Below, one piece after another: positions 18,496 to 27,151 of a stretch of 64,000 nt of DNA; position 1 is the first letter of the stretch; every line of letters begins with the position of its first letter. The translations under genes were made by a program, and so were the position numbers. The DNA lies in NCBI GenBank assembly GCA_022072445.1, contig JAJVHV010000001.1:62001-126000 (forward strand), in the 5' to 3' direction. Source of the DNA: Phycisphaerae bacterium (GTDB lineage: Bacteria; Planctomycetota; Phycisphaerae; UBA1845; Fen-1342). The notes under the pieces were generated by a model. It ran no database searches, was not told the DNA's origin, and saw only the letters and a list, made by a program, of their open reading frames with translations.

Positions 18496-21400
18496 TCACA
18501 GTTGGCTGGCGGCGGGCGTCGTGGCTGGCTGTGTGCTGGTGCGCCAGGCGTCGAGCTTTGCGGTCCACTCGGCAGCTCTCTGGTCGTAGCCTTGATTCGG
18601 ATTGGCGGCGTGCCAGGCGCGGTAAAGCAGGATGAACTCCTCCATCAGGCCGCGCAGGATATCGTGGGGAGTCGAGTCGGGCGGGCAATTGAGCGAGGTT
18701 GCCCGCAAGACTGACTCGGCCTCGGCAAAGTGCCGACTCGACCGTAACACACCAGCCAGCCCGAGCTCTACGTCCTGCATTCGTGGATGAGAAGGATAGT
18801 TGCTACGGAGGATCGACAGAGCCTCTTCAAATCTCTGCCGTGCATCGTCCGATCGTCCCTGCCGATGAAGGCAGAATGCCAAAGTGTACAGGGTGCTGAC
18901 GGTATCGAGCGACGTTGGTGTGAAGAGGCGTCGCTTCATTTCAAGCGCTGACTCGAGAATCGGGAGGGCCTCCTGCCGGCGTTCGAGGGAGTCGAGGCAC
19001 ATCCCGAAGATGCCCAGTGACATTGCCTTGTAGCGATGATCGCCGGGAAAGAGGCGTTCGGACATTCGCGCGGCAGCCTCAGCATGCGGCAGAGCCTCGG
19101 ATGATCGGTCCAGCGCCTCAAGACAAAGGGCCATGTTGATCAGCGCTGCGGCGACTTCATGATGGTCGTCGGGAAAGAGACGCTTCCACATCGCCAGTGC
19201 CGCTTCAAACTGCGAAAGGGCATCGGAAAGTCGGCCCTGGGCCCGCAGGTCGTTCGCCACATTGCCGATGGCGCCGGCGGTCGCGGGGTGGTCGCCGGGA
19301 TAGAGGCGCTGGTACATCTCGAGTGCCGCCTGATGGTATTGCAGAGACTCATCGGCGCGATCGAGCAGGCCCAGACAATTCCCGACGGAGTTGAGGCTTC
19401 GTGCCACTTCGGGATGATCGGGGGGAAGCACGCGCCGCCGCATCGCCAAGGCGGCCTCGTTCACCGCAAGTGCGTCAGTGACACGGCCGAGAGAGCTCAG
19501 GCAGTTCGCGAGGTTGTTCATGGAAAGAGCCACGTCGGCGTGGTCGCCCGGATTCAATCGCTGCATCATGTCAAGTGAAGACTGGTACATCGGGAGCGCC
19601 TCGCCGCAACGGGAGAGCCGATCGAGGCAGAAGGCAACGTTGTGGAGGTTCGCCGCGACGGCGCGACTGTCCCCCGGGTACAGCCGCTGCGACATTTCGA
19701 GCGACGCCCGGTGCTTGTCCAACGCGTCGTCCAGCCGTCCGAGACTAGCCAGGCAGTGCGCCAGCGAGGTCAGGCTCGCCATGATCGTCGGGTGGTCGCT
19801 ATCATGAATTCGCTGGTAGGTTTCCAGTGCGCGCTCGGCGAGCCGGAGCGCGTCTTCCGATCTCGCGTTTCCGTCCAGGATCTGGGCAATCGTGAGGCTG
19901 AGCGCCGCGTCGATCTCGGGCTGCTGCGCCAGCGATCCAGCTTCAAGCTGCGCCATCGCCTCCTCCATGGCCGCGGCGACGGTGAAATCGCGCCGGCCGC
20001 GCTTGTTCGGATCGGAGGCGATGAGTGCCTGGGTCACGAGGCGGTTGATCGCGTCAGCTTTGTTTCGTTCGCGCTGCTCCGCTTCCCAACCCGTCTCGGC
20101 GTCCTGCTGGGCGAGCTTTGCGTCGCGTGCGGCCGACTCGGCTTTCGCGCGGTGCGTTTCCGCCCGCAACCAGAACGCCGTGGAGACCACCGCCGCCGCC
20201 GCCGCAAGGAGCAGAAACGTGCCGCCCACGACTGCCGCCGCGCGATGCCGCCGCAGTCCTTTGCGCAGGACGTACGGCCAACTGTCGCGCTTGGCCTCGA
20301 TGGGCTCGTTCGCCAGGTAATGGCGCAGGTCGCGCGCCAGGTCGGCGGCGGTCTGGTAGCGCCGCGCCGGCTCCTTCGCCAGCGCCTTGAGCACGAGAGT
20401 GTCGACGTCGTCGTCGATTGAAGCAGCCACGAAGCCACGAAGCCACGAAGCCAAAAAGGGCGGATTGCCGTGGGATGGCCTTGCGGTGGGCGCGACAGAC
20501 GGGTGCGCTTCGGGAGTGCAGCCGGGGGCGGCTGCTCTCAAGGCCCGATGGCGGGCCTGCTCTGCGCGAAAGTGGCGGCTGGGCCGCGGCGGTTCGGCAT
20601 TCAAGATGTTGTTCAGAACATCGTGCAGCGGGCCGCGGACCGGATAGGGGAATTCGCCGGTCAGCGCCTGATAGAGCATCACGCCCAGCGCGTAAACGTC
20701 GGTCCGCACGTCAACGTGGCTGGACTGGCCGTGGGCCTGCTCCGGGCTGCTCCAAGGCACCGAGCCGACAAACGCACCCGTCTGCGTCATGACGGCCTGA
20801 TCTTGCGGCTCGTCGATCTTGGCCAGTCCGAAGTCCAGCACGTGTGGTTCGCCGGCGACGTCGACCAGCACGTTGCCCGGCTTCAGGTCGCGGTGAATGA
20901 TGCCGCGCAGGTGCGCCGCCGTGACGGCGTCGCAGACCTTGATGAAGAGCGTCAGCGTGTCGCGAACGCTTAGGCGGCGCTCGCGGCAGAACGCGTCGAG
21001 CGGCACGCCATCGACGTACTTCATCGCGTAATAGAATGCCCCCGCCGCAATCCCGCTGTCGAAGATCGCCACGATGTGCGGATGATCGAGCTGCGCCAGC
21101 AGGTGCACTTCGCGCTCGAAGCGCGCCCGATCCGCCGGCCCGGCGAACGGCCCTTCGCGCATCACCTTCAGCGCCACGTGTCGTCCAGTCGACTGCTGCG
21201 TCGCCAGGTACACCACGCCCTGCCCGCCGCGGTGCAGCTCGCGGAGCAGCTCGTAGCCGGCGATTGTCGGCGGTGGTGCGTCCGCGCGCGCACTCGGCTG
21301 GCGCGCGACTGCGCATCCGGCGTCGTGCCGCCCCGCGCCGGGTTCGTCGCTCGTCACGGGCGGCGCCGGCTGGGGCACACGTAGCACCATCGTGGCCGCT

Positions 21401-21612
21401 TGCGACGAGCCGACGTCAGCCAGCGCCCGCTCCACGCACCGCAGGGCCCGCAAGCGCTGCTCCAGCTCCGGCGCCAGCTCCGGATGCGACCCGAGAATCT
21501 CTTCGTCGCTCAGCACCTCGCCCGCCAGCCGCGCCGCAACCACGCCGCGCACGACGTCGATGATGCGTTCCGCCCGCCCTTTGACCACCCGCCCTGATGA
21601 CCCGTCCGTCAT
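18496..21612 (-). CDS. Membrane Ser/Thr protein kinase with TPR repeats and an in-frame repeat insertion
   Basis: A 1038-residue Hanks-type kinase. The domain starts near residue 112 with a glycine loop in which the first glycine is His (HRGGQGVVYLA); the catalytic Lys (VALK, about 148), HRDLKPGN (about 240) and DFG (about 261) are intact, so it should be active. A block at about residues 345-397 is not kinase-like and comes from repeat DNA. A membrane helix lies at about 455-480, followed by at least ten 42-residue tetratricopeptide repeats of kinesin-light-chain type. The ATG at 21612 is preferred over an upstream TTG. It lies 112 bases behind the ECF sigma gene, a common planctomycete pairing in which the kinase acts in the sigma factor's pathway. 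Confidence 0.9.
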   Translation of the reverse strand: MTDGSSGRVVKGRAERIIDVVRGVVAARLAGEVLSDEEILGSHPELAPELEQRLRALRCVERALADVGSSQAATMVLRVPQPAPPVTSDEPGAGRHDAGCAVARQPSARADAPPPTIAGYELLRELHRGGQGVVYLATQQSTGRHVALKVMREGPFAGPADRARFEREVHLLAQLDHPHIVAIFDSGIAAGAFYYAMKYVDGVPLDAFCRERRLSVRDTLTLFIKVCDAVTAAHLRGIIHRDLKPGNVLVDVAGEPHVLDFGLAKIDEPQDQAVMTQTGAFVGSVPWSSPEQAHGQSSHVDVRTDVYALGVMLYQALTGEFPYPVRGPLHDVLNNILNAEPPRPSRHFRAEQARHRALRAAAPGCTPEAHPSVAPTARPSHGNPPFLASWLRGFVAASIDDDVDTLVLKALAKEPARRYQTAADLARDLRHYLANEPIEAKRDSWPYVLRKGLRRHRAAAVVGGTFLLLAAAAAVVSTAFWLRAETHRAKAESAARDAKLAQQDAETGWEAEQRERNKADAINRLVTQALIASDPNKRGRRDFTVAAAMEEAMAQLEAGSLAQQPEIDAALSLTIAQILDGNARSEDALRLAERALETYQRIHDSDHPTIMASLTSLAHCLASLGRLDDALDKHRASLEMSQRLYPGDSRAVAANLHNVAFCLDRLSRCGEALPMYQSSLDMMQRLNPGDHADVALSMNNLANCLSSLGRVTDALAVNEAALAMRRRVLPPDHPEVARSLNSVGNCLGLLDRADESLQYHQAALEMYQRLYPGDHPATAGAIGNVANDLRAQGRLSDALSQFEAALAMWKRLFPDDHHEVAAALINMALCLEALDRSSEALPHAEAAARMSERLFPGDHRYKAMSLGIFGMCLDSLERRQEALPILESALEMKRRLFTPTSLDTVSTLYTLAFCLHRQGRSDDARQRFEEALSILRSNYPSHPRMQDVELGLAGVLRSSRHFAEAESVLRATSLNCPPDSTPHDILRGLMEEFILLYRAWHAANPNQGYDQRAAEWTAKLDAWRTSTQPATTPAASQL
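20424..20580. repeat. Repeat-derived block inside the kinase gene
   Basis: The block includes three and a half copies of the octamer GCCACGAA (about 20428-20454) and the 28-base repeat (20511-20538) also found between genes at 17846-17873. It falls in the kinase C-lobe between PPRPSRHFR and DDDVDTLVLKAL, normally only a few residues apart, and keeps the frame open. The same octamer array, on the opposite coding strand, occurs in valS near 56210. Confidence 0.8.
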
Positions 21613-21724
21613 GTGCGCTTCCAACGTCCAGGATTTGTACCGGCTGCCTCAGACGCCGAGATCGCGTGCCGGCGCATCGCCCCGAAATACCCAACACCAC
21701 TCGTCCGCACATTGCTCGAAGAAT

Positions 21725-22369
21725 TCAGCCGCTGCTGCTGAAATACTGCGACCTGTTGCCCAAAAGCTCTTCCAGCCACTCCTTGCCGCGGTGGCAATGG
21801 TTGTAGATCGCCTTCTCATTGCACCCCAGCGATGCTGCCGCCTCAGCCGCGCTGCGGCCCTCGAGGTACACCAGCGTGATCGCCCGCCGCATGTCGTCCG
21901 GCAGGGTGTGCAGCGCCGCTTGCATTCGCTCGATCGCTTCGCGTCCGGAAACCGAGCGGCTCGGCGTGCGCTCCGAGACCGCCATCCATTCCAGCAACGC
22001 CGCAGCCGACTCGCCAAAGCCCGGCTCGATCGCCGCCAGCGGCCTCTCCGCACCGCGCTTCAGCGTGCGCCGCTCGCGGATCGCATTGCGTAGCCGGCGC
22101 AGCGCGATCGTGCGAATCCAGCGCCCAAACGCGTCCGGACCGTCCGCGGCAAACGTGCCGATGTGCCGAAACACCTCGACGCACGTCATCTGAACGACGT
22201 CTTCGGCGTCGAGCTGCGTCGCGAGATCGCGCGGCATGCGCCGGGCGACGTAGCGGCAGAGGTCGCCGTGTGCTTCGGTCAGCAGGATGGTCAGCGCGGC
22301 GGCATCGCCGGCGACGGCTCGTCGCACCACGTCGATTGCGTCAGATCGCTCTGTTCCGCCCGTTGACAT
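21725..22369 (-). CDS. ECF-subfamily RNA polymerase sigma factor
   Basis: A 214-residue extracytoplasmic-function sigma factor. Region 2 is seen in DLATQLDAEDVVQMTCVEVF and WIRTIALRRLRNAIRER; region 4 in LPDDMRRAITLVYLEGRSAA followed by the helix-turn-helix AAASLGCNEKAIYNHCHRG. It precedes the Ser/Thr kinase gene on the same strand, so the two probably form one signalling unit in which phosphorylation tunes the sigma factor, as known for ECF-kinase pairs in planctomycetes. The ATG at 22369 is chosen; a GTG at 22402 is also in frame and neither has a strong Shine-Dalgarno. Confidence 0.88.
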   Translation of the reverse strand: MSTGGTERSDAIDVVRRAVAGDAAALTILLTEAHGDLCRYVARRMPRDLATQLDAEDVVQMTCVEVFRHIGTFAADGPDAFGRWIRTIALRRLRNAIRERRTLKRGAERPLAAIEPGFGESAAALLEWMAVSERTPSRSVSGREAIERMQAALHTLPDDMRRAITLVYLEGRSAAEAAASLGCNEKAIYNHCHRGKEWLEELLGNRSQYFSSSG

Positions 22370-22644
22370 TGTGCCGATTCCACGCCCCCGAACTGTGTGC
22401 ACATGCTAACGCCCGGCCGTCTGCGTGCAACCGACGCACCGCCGGCGGCGCTGACGTGTCTGCCGACTGGTTCGGTTGGCCGCGACGGCACGCGCGGCGA
22501 AATCTTCGAGGTTGCCGGCCGATTGCCGAGTAACGCAATCCGGCGGCGTGTTGCTGGTCTCAGCCGTTCCTGAAGCCCAGGCGAGGCTTCCCGCCGTCGC
22601 GGTGACGGGGCGGCATCGGACCCCGCAGTCGAAAGGAGAAACCC

Positions 22645-23490
22645 ATGAAGCGCGACTTTGCAGTTCGAACGGTCTGCCGCAGCACGGCATTCGCCGCCTG
22701 TTGCCTGCCCGTGCTGGCCATGACGCAGGTTCAGACTTCGCCCGCCGAGCTGGACGGCGCCGGCGAGCGCGTCGAGACGAAGGTGGTCATGGGCACCGGC
22801 CCAGATGGAAAGCCCCAGCCCTTCGTTATCTCGCGCGCCCTGCCGCCGGCGAACGGGCGTTCGTGGCATCGGGCCCAGGACCTGGCGACTGAGGCCGACC
22901 TGGTCTTCCGCGGCGTCGTCACGAACATCGAATACAAGCTCTGCGAGCCCGACCCGGTGGACAGCTCGCAGACTCCCTACACGTTTGTCACGTACGCGGT
23001 GAGCGACGTGCTGATGGGCGCCGTGGACGGCGAGCAGATCACGCTGCGCTTCATCGGCGGCCTCAACCCGAACACACTGAAGTACATGGTCCGCAGCCAC
23101 ACGCCGCAGTTCGACGTCGGCGACGAGGACATCCTCTTTGTGCAGGGCAACGGTGTGGAGCTCTGCCCGCTGGTGCGCGAGGCCGACGGCCGCCTGCGGA
23201 TCATCGACGGCCAGGTGTACACGGACTCGGGCAACGCCGTGTTCCTCGGCGACGCGGGCGAGCTGCGCGTCGGGGCGAAGTATCGGCTGCCGGAGATCGA
23301 ATCGACCGAAGTGGCCGGTCGCGTGATGTTCTTCGGCGCCCGCTCGCACCGCGCGGTCGACGGCCCCAGCGACGCCGCTCTGGGCGACGACGTTGCCGCC
23401 GCGCTGACGCGCGAGATCGGCATCCTCTTCCCGGCGGGTCCGTTCGAAAACGTCGATGCGGCGATCCCGTTCGTCGAGACCGAGTTCTGA
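22645..23490 (+). CDS. Secreted protein of unknown function
   Basis: A 281-residue protein with a probable signal peptide (residues 1-27, a hydrophobic FAACCLPVLAM stretch). The mature part contains DLATEADLVFRGVVTNIEY and YAVSDVLMGAVDGEQITLRFIGG, a pattern seen in extracellular proteins of unknown fold; I do not recognise the family. AAAGGAG precedes the ATG. It is followed after 77 bases by the matrixin-type protease on the same strand, which also has a strong AAAGGAG site. It could be a substrate or inhibitor of that protease, but nothing in the sequence shows this. Confidence 0.7.
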   Translation: MKRDFAVRTVCRSTAFAACCLPVLAMTQVQTSPAELDGAGERVETKVVMGTGPDGKPQPFVISRALPPANGRSWHRAQDLATEADLVFRGVVTNIEYKLCEPDPVDSSQTPYTFVTYAVSDVLMGAVDGEQITLRFIGGLNPNTLKYMVRSHTPQFDVGDEDILFVQGNGVELCPLVREADGRLRIIDGQVYTDSGNAVFLGDAGELRVGAKYRLPEIESTEVAGRVMFFGARSHRAVDGPSDAALGDDVAAALTREIGILFPAGPFENVDAAIPFVETEF

Positions 23491-23567
23491 ACCCGCACGT
23501 GAAACATTGCACGGTACGACTTTGACAATTCACACAACCAGACACACGCTCTGAAAGGAGACAGACC

Positions 23568-24653
23568 ATGTACGGCAAGCAGATGATGAAGCGGATGGCG
23601 GCGATTGTGACGGGCCTGACGGCGATGACGGCGGCAAACGCGGACGGCCGCTGGGGCGACAACCACGTGACGATTCACGTTGACAAGGGCAACTGGCCCG
23701 TCGGCTCGAAGCAGACGTACATGAAGGAGATTGTCCGGATCTTCAACCTGAATCCGAGCAACTTCTGGGTCAACGCGCTTTACGACCTGAACAATGGCAC
23801 GGGCAGTCTCGTCAACGGCCGCAGCGAGATCTTCATGTCGAGCAAGGAGAGCGCGCCGGCAACCACGTACAATGTGTACACGTGGTTTGGTCTCGGCGAT
23901 GAGATCGTCGAGTCGGACATCCGGGTCAGCACCAAGGAGACCTGGACTTACTCCTACAACAAGAAGGACCAGTGGGCGTTCAACGGAGGCGGGCGGCCGC
24001 TCGAAACCACGCTGCTGCACGAGTTGGGCCACGCCGCCGGCTTGGACCACGAAACCGACGTCTACAACATCATGGGCGAGGACTACACACACGTGCACTG
24101 CAACGGCACGTCCTCGCGCGGCTACCTCGGCGAGGACGCCTGCAACGCGCTGGTGTCCAAGTATGGCCGGTACAGCGGTGGATCGATCGAGGACGTCAGC
24201 GTCAGCGCGTTCAAGCGCGTCGGTCAGCGCGGGTCCAACGGCCAATGGTACAGCGACCATGACTTCTGTGTCCTCACGGACGCGGCCGGCAACATGTTGT
24301 GGCGCACGTGGGACGCCACCGAGGGATTGTGGCGCTTCAGCGTCTCCAAGGGCCAGACGATCATTACGGAGTACACGTTTGAAAACAACGGTGAGACCAC
24401 CCAGACGCCGCAAATCGGCATCTACATTTCGACGGACAATAACATCACGACGGCCGACCGCTTCATGGGCTCGTTCAACTGGACGCTGTCGCGGAGCGAC
24501 GACGGCGTCGAGACGCTGCGAATCCAGTTCGCGCTGCCAACCAACCTCAATTCCGCCACGAACTACTTCATCGGCGCGATCGTCGATTACGACGGCAAGA
24601 TTGCCGAGGTGGACGCGCAGAACGCCGCCTATCACATGATTCGCGTCAGATAG
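23568..24653 (+). CDS. Secreted matrixin-like zinc metalloprotease
   Basis: A 361-residue exported protein with a signal peptide (about residues 1-25, ending TAANA). The metzincin zinc site HELGHAAGLDH (His 151, 155 and 161, Glu 152) is followed by the Met-turn YNIMGED (Met 169), as in matrixins. The N-terminal half, with HVTIHVDKGNWP, would form the beta-sheet of the catalytic domain; the C-terminal 170 residues (about 190-361) look like a beta-rich domain with STDNNITTADRFMG, perhaps for substrate binding. It lacks a recognisable pro-domain cysteine switch. It converges with queA across a strong hairpin terminator. Confidence 0.85.
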   Translation: MYGKQMMKRMAAIVTGLTAMTAANADGRWGDNHVTIHVDKGNWPVGSKQTYMKEIVRIFNLNPSNFWVNALYDLNNGTGSLVNGRSEIFMSSKESAPATTYNVYTWFGLGDEIVESDIRVSTKETWTYSYNKKDQWAFNGGGRPLETTLLHELGHAAGLDHETDVYNIMGEDYTHVHCNGTSSRGYLGEDACNALVSKYGRYSGGSIEDVSVSAFKRVGQRGSNGQWYSDHDFCVLTDAAGNMLWRTWDATEGLWRFSVSKGQTIITEYTFENNGETTQTPQIGIYISTDNNITTADRFMGSFNWTLSRSDDGVETLRIQFALPTNLNSATNYFIGAIVDYDGKIAEVDAQNAAYHMIRVR

Positions 24654-24702
24654 CTGCGGACGGCTCTCACCGAAGAGCACGCAGCAGGCGGCGATGCAGC
24701 AT

Positions 24703-24731
24703 GGCCGGGCGATCAACGCGATCGCCCGGCC
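24703..24731. terminator. Bidirectional terminator between the metalloprotease gene and queA
   Basis: A perfect 12-bp inverted repeat (24703-24714 and 24720-24731) with a 5-base loop lies between two convergent genes, 50 bases past the protease stop and 26 bases past the queA stop. There is no T-tract on either side. Confidence 0.75.
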
Positions 24732-24756
24732 GCGTGCTTTCGCACACCGCAACCGA

Positions 24757-25782
24757 CTATAGAATGAGCATCGCGTCGCCGAAGCTGTAGAAGCGATAAC
24801 GCTGCTCGATCGCGGCGCGATAGGCGGCGCGGGTCAGCTCGATGCCCGCCATGGCCATCACCAGCGCCAGCAGCGTGCTGCCCGGCAGGTGAAAATTCGT
24901 CAGCAGGCGGTCCACGTGCCGGAATCGATAAGGCGGGTAGATGAACAGATTCGTCGCGCCGCCGCAGGCATGAATCGACTGGTCGTCGAACGACTCCAGC
25001 GTGCGGGCCGACGTGCTGCCGACCGCGACGATGCGCCCCCCCGCGGCGCGGCAGTCGCGGAGCGTTTCGGCGGCCTGTTCCGGCACGTGGAACCACTCGT
25101 GATGCATGATGTGATCGCGGAGGCTCTCCGTTTCGATCGGTAGAAACGTCCCCGGCCCGACGTGCAACGTGATCTCCGCCCGCCGCACGCCGCGCTGCCC
25201 GAGTGCGTCGAGCAGCGCGGGTGTGAAGTGCAGACCCGCGGTCGGGGCCGCCACCGCGCCCGGCTGAGCCGCGTAGACCGTCTGATAGCGTTCGGCGTCG
25301 CTGGCGCTCGGCCCCGCCACGCGATCGATGTATGGCGGAAGCGGCGTGCGTCCGACGCGGTTCAGCAGCGCCAGCGGTTCGCAGGCGGGTTCCGGACGGA
25401 CGCGCCACTCGCCGCGATCCATGCGCTCCGCGAGTTCGAGCACCGTGTCGGTGCCTTCGACGTGAATCAGCTCGTCGAGCGTCAGCCGCGCCGACGGTTT
25501 GAGCAGCACGTGCCAGAAGCCCGGCTCGGCGCGAACGAACAATGCCTCGACGCGCCCGCCGGTCTTCCGGCGGCAGAAGAAGCGGGCCGGCAGGACGCGG
25601 GTGTTGTTCAGGACGAGGCAATCGCCTGTGTCGAGATACTTGCCGATGTCGCGGAACTGGCGGTGTTCGATCGTTCCGCTGGCGCGGTGCGCGACGAGCA
25701 GTCGGGCGGCGTCGCGCGGTTCGCACGGCTGCTGCGCGATGAGCTGCTGCGGCAGGCTGAATTGAAGTTCCGAAAGCTGCAA
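24757..25782 (-). CDS. queA: tRNA preQ1(34) S-adenosylmethionine ribosyltransferase-isomerase
   Basis: QueA transfers and rearranges the ribosyl group of SAM onto 7-aminomethyl-7-deazaguanine in tRNA to make epoxyqueuosine. The protein has 341 residues, the usual family length. Hallmarks: QPCEPRDAARLLV, LVLNNTRVLPAR, AAPTAGLHFTPALL, VGPGTFLPI and TNFHLPGSTLLALV. The start is a TTG at 25782 with GAG seven bases upstream. An ATG seven bases earlier is in another frame, so annotation that insists on ATG will misplace the start. The queuosine gene queE is 20 kb away, not in an operon with it. Confidence 0.96.
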   Translation of the reverse strand: MQLSELQFSLPQQLIAQQPCEPRDAARLLVAHRASGTIEHRQFRDIGKYLDTGDCLVLNNTRVLPARFFCRRKTGGRVEALFVRAEPGFWHVLLKPSARLTLDELIHVEGTDTVLELAERMDRGEWRVRPEPACEPLALLNRVGRTPLPPYIDRVAGPSASDAERYQTVYAAQPGAVAAPTAGLHFTPALLDALGQRGVRRAEITLHVGPGTFLPIETESLRDHIMHHEWFHVPEQAAETLRDCRAAGGRIVAVGSTSARTLESFDDQSIHACGGATNLFIYPPYRFRHVDRLLTNFHLPGSTLLALVMAMAGIELTRAAYRAAIEQRYRFYSFGDAMLIL

Positions 25783-25934
25783 TGCGCATCTCGCGGTGTG
25801 ATCAGCACCCGTTGGGGGCCGTGGGCACCGTTGGCCAGCCTGGGTATCGCCCGCTCGACTCCGCTGGGCTCTACAATAGCTGCGGCCGCGCACGATCGCC
25901 ACGCTCGCCCCGGCCCGCGTGGCAGGAGGCCGCA

Positions 25935-27068
25935 TTGGACCCGCCGACACCGCCGACCATCCAGATTCGCTGCGTCTGCGGCAAGCGTTATCGCGTCAAG
26001 AACGCGCAGGTTGGATTCCGGGCGAGCTGCCCGTCGTGCGGCAGCCTGATCGAGGTCACGCCGGCCGATCTTGTGACGGGCTTCACCGACGACGGCCTGA
26101 TCCGCATGAGCGACGATGCCGGCGAAGCGCGCGACGCCATCCTGGTCTCTCCGGAGCCCATCCGCCTGGCCGGCAAGGGGGCGCAACCAGGGCTCACCGG
26201 GGCGATCAAGTACACATCCGAAGACGCGCTGCTGTCCGCCGCCCTGACCGGCCGTGCGCCGGCGACCTTTGGCGGCGGCCCCGGCGCCACCCTGACCACG
26301 AGCGAGCCGCCCCCGGCGGTGCGCACGTTCGTCGGCGACCTGTTCTCGAGCTTTCTCCTGGCGGGCAACCGCAATAACGCGATCTATCTGGCGATCGGCG
26401 CCGCCTGGTGCACGGCGCTGATCATCGTCACGATGCTGATTCCGTTCATCTTCAAGCCGATCGTGATTCCCGGCATTGTGCTGCTGTTCATCTACCTGTC
26501 ACAGTCCTATTGGCAGGTGCTGCGCATGACGGCGCAGGGCGACGATGAGATTCCCTGGTTCGCTTCCGACCTCGATCTGACCGAGGACGTCGTCCGCCCA
26601 ACGTTCTGGGTGGGGCTGGTCAGCCTGTTCTGCTCGACCCCGGCGATGATTTTCGCAAGCTACGCGCAGGCCTCTATTTCCGGTCCGGCCCTGCACGCGG
26701 GCGTGGCGCTCTTTCTGCTGGCAGGCTGGTTCTTCTGGCCGGTGGCGCTGATGTCGATCGCGATCGGACAATCGGTCTGGTTTCTGCGGCCCGATTGGCT
26801 GGTGCGCTGCGTGGTCGCGATCGGCCCGTCCTACGCGCTGGCCTGGCTGCTTGCCGCCGCGGTCGTGGTCGGCGGCGTCCAGGCGCTTGAATGGGTCGGT
26901 TGGCTGGCCTCGCTGACGTTCGGGCTGCACTGGAGCATCCGGCTGCTGGCCCTCTTCGTGTTTCCGGCCGTCACGTCGAGCGTTTCGATCTACCTCGGCT
27001 ACGTGCTCTTCCGCACCATCGGACTGCTCTATCGCCACCACGGGCAGCGATTTCCGTGGCGCTTCTGA
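25935..27068 (+). CDS. Zinc-ribbon membrane protein
   Basis: A 377-residue protein with an N-terminal zinc-ribbon (IRCVCGKRYRVKN ... ASCPSCGSLIEV; C-x-C and C-x2-C), a linker of about 90 residues, and six or so membrane helices from about residue 145 to the end. The layout suggests a YIP1/DUF-type polytopic protein; I do not recognise a specific family. The start is TTG at 25935 with AGGAGG five bases upstream, one of the best ribosome-binding sites in the window; the frame is open upstream but without a comparable signal. A TACAAT box lies at 25872-25877. Confidence 0.75.
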   Translation: MDPPTPPTIQIRCVCGKRYRVKNAQVGFRASCPSCGSLIEVTPADLVTGFTDDGLIRMSDDAGEARDAILVSPEPIRLAGKGAQPGLTGAIKYTSEDALLSAALTGRAPATFGGGPGATLTTSEPPPAVRTFVGDLFSSFLLAGNRNNAIYLAIGAAWCTALIIVTMLIPFIFKPIVIPGIVLLFIYLSQSYWQVLRMTAQGDDEIPWFASDLDLTEDVVRPTFWVGLVSLFCSTPAMIFASYAQASISGPALHAGVALFLLAGWFFWPVALMSIAIGQSVWFLRPDWLVRCVVAIGPSYALAWLLAAAVVVGGVQALEWVGWLASLTFGLHWSIRLLALFVFPAVTSSVSIYLGYVLFRTIGLLYRHHGQRFPWRF

Positions 27069-27151
27069 ATGTGACGCGAAAAATCGCTGGCGCGCGAACC
27101 CAGGGACATGTTCGTTCGACGAGTGCGGGTCCTCGCGCGATGCGCGGACGC

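Noticed and set aside
15938-18688. 916-codon minus-strand open frame opposite the SPFH genes
   Set aside because: Arg/His/Leu-rich shadow crossing two real plus-strand genes and an intergenic region; no start signal and no recognisable domain.
18496-21612. Kinase as a pseudokinase because the first glycine of its P-loop is His
   Set aside because: The catalytic Lys, HRD and DFG motifs are all intact; single changes in the glycine loop are tolerated in active kinases.
23522-23550. TTGACA upstream of the matrixin gene as a promoter
   Set aside because: The -35 match is perfect, but the position 17 bases downstream reads CACGCT, a poor -10, so I do not call it.
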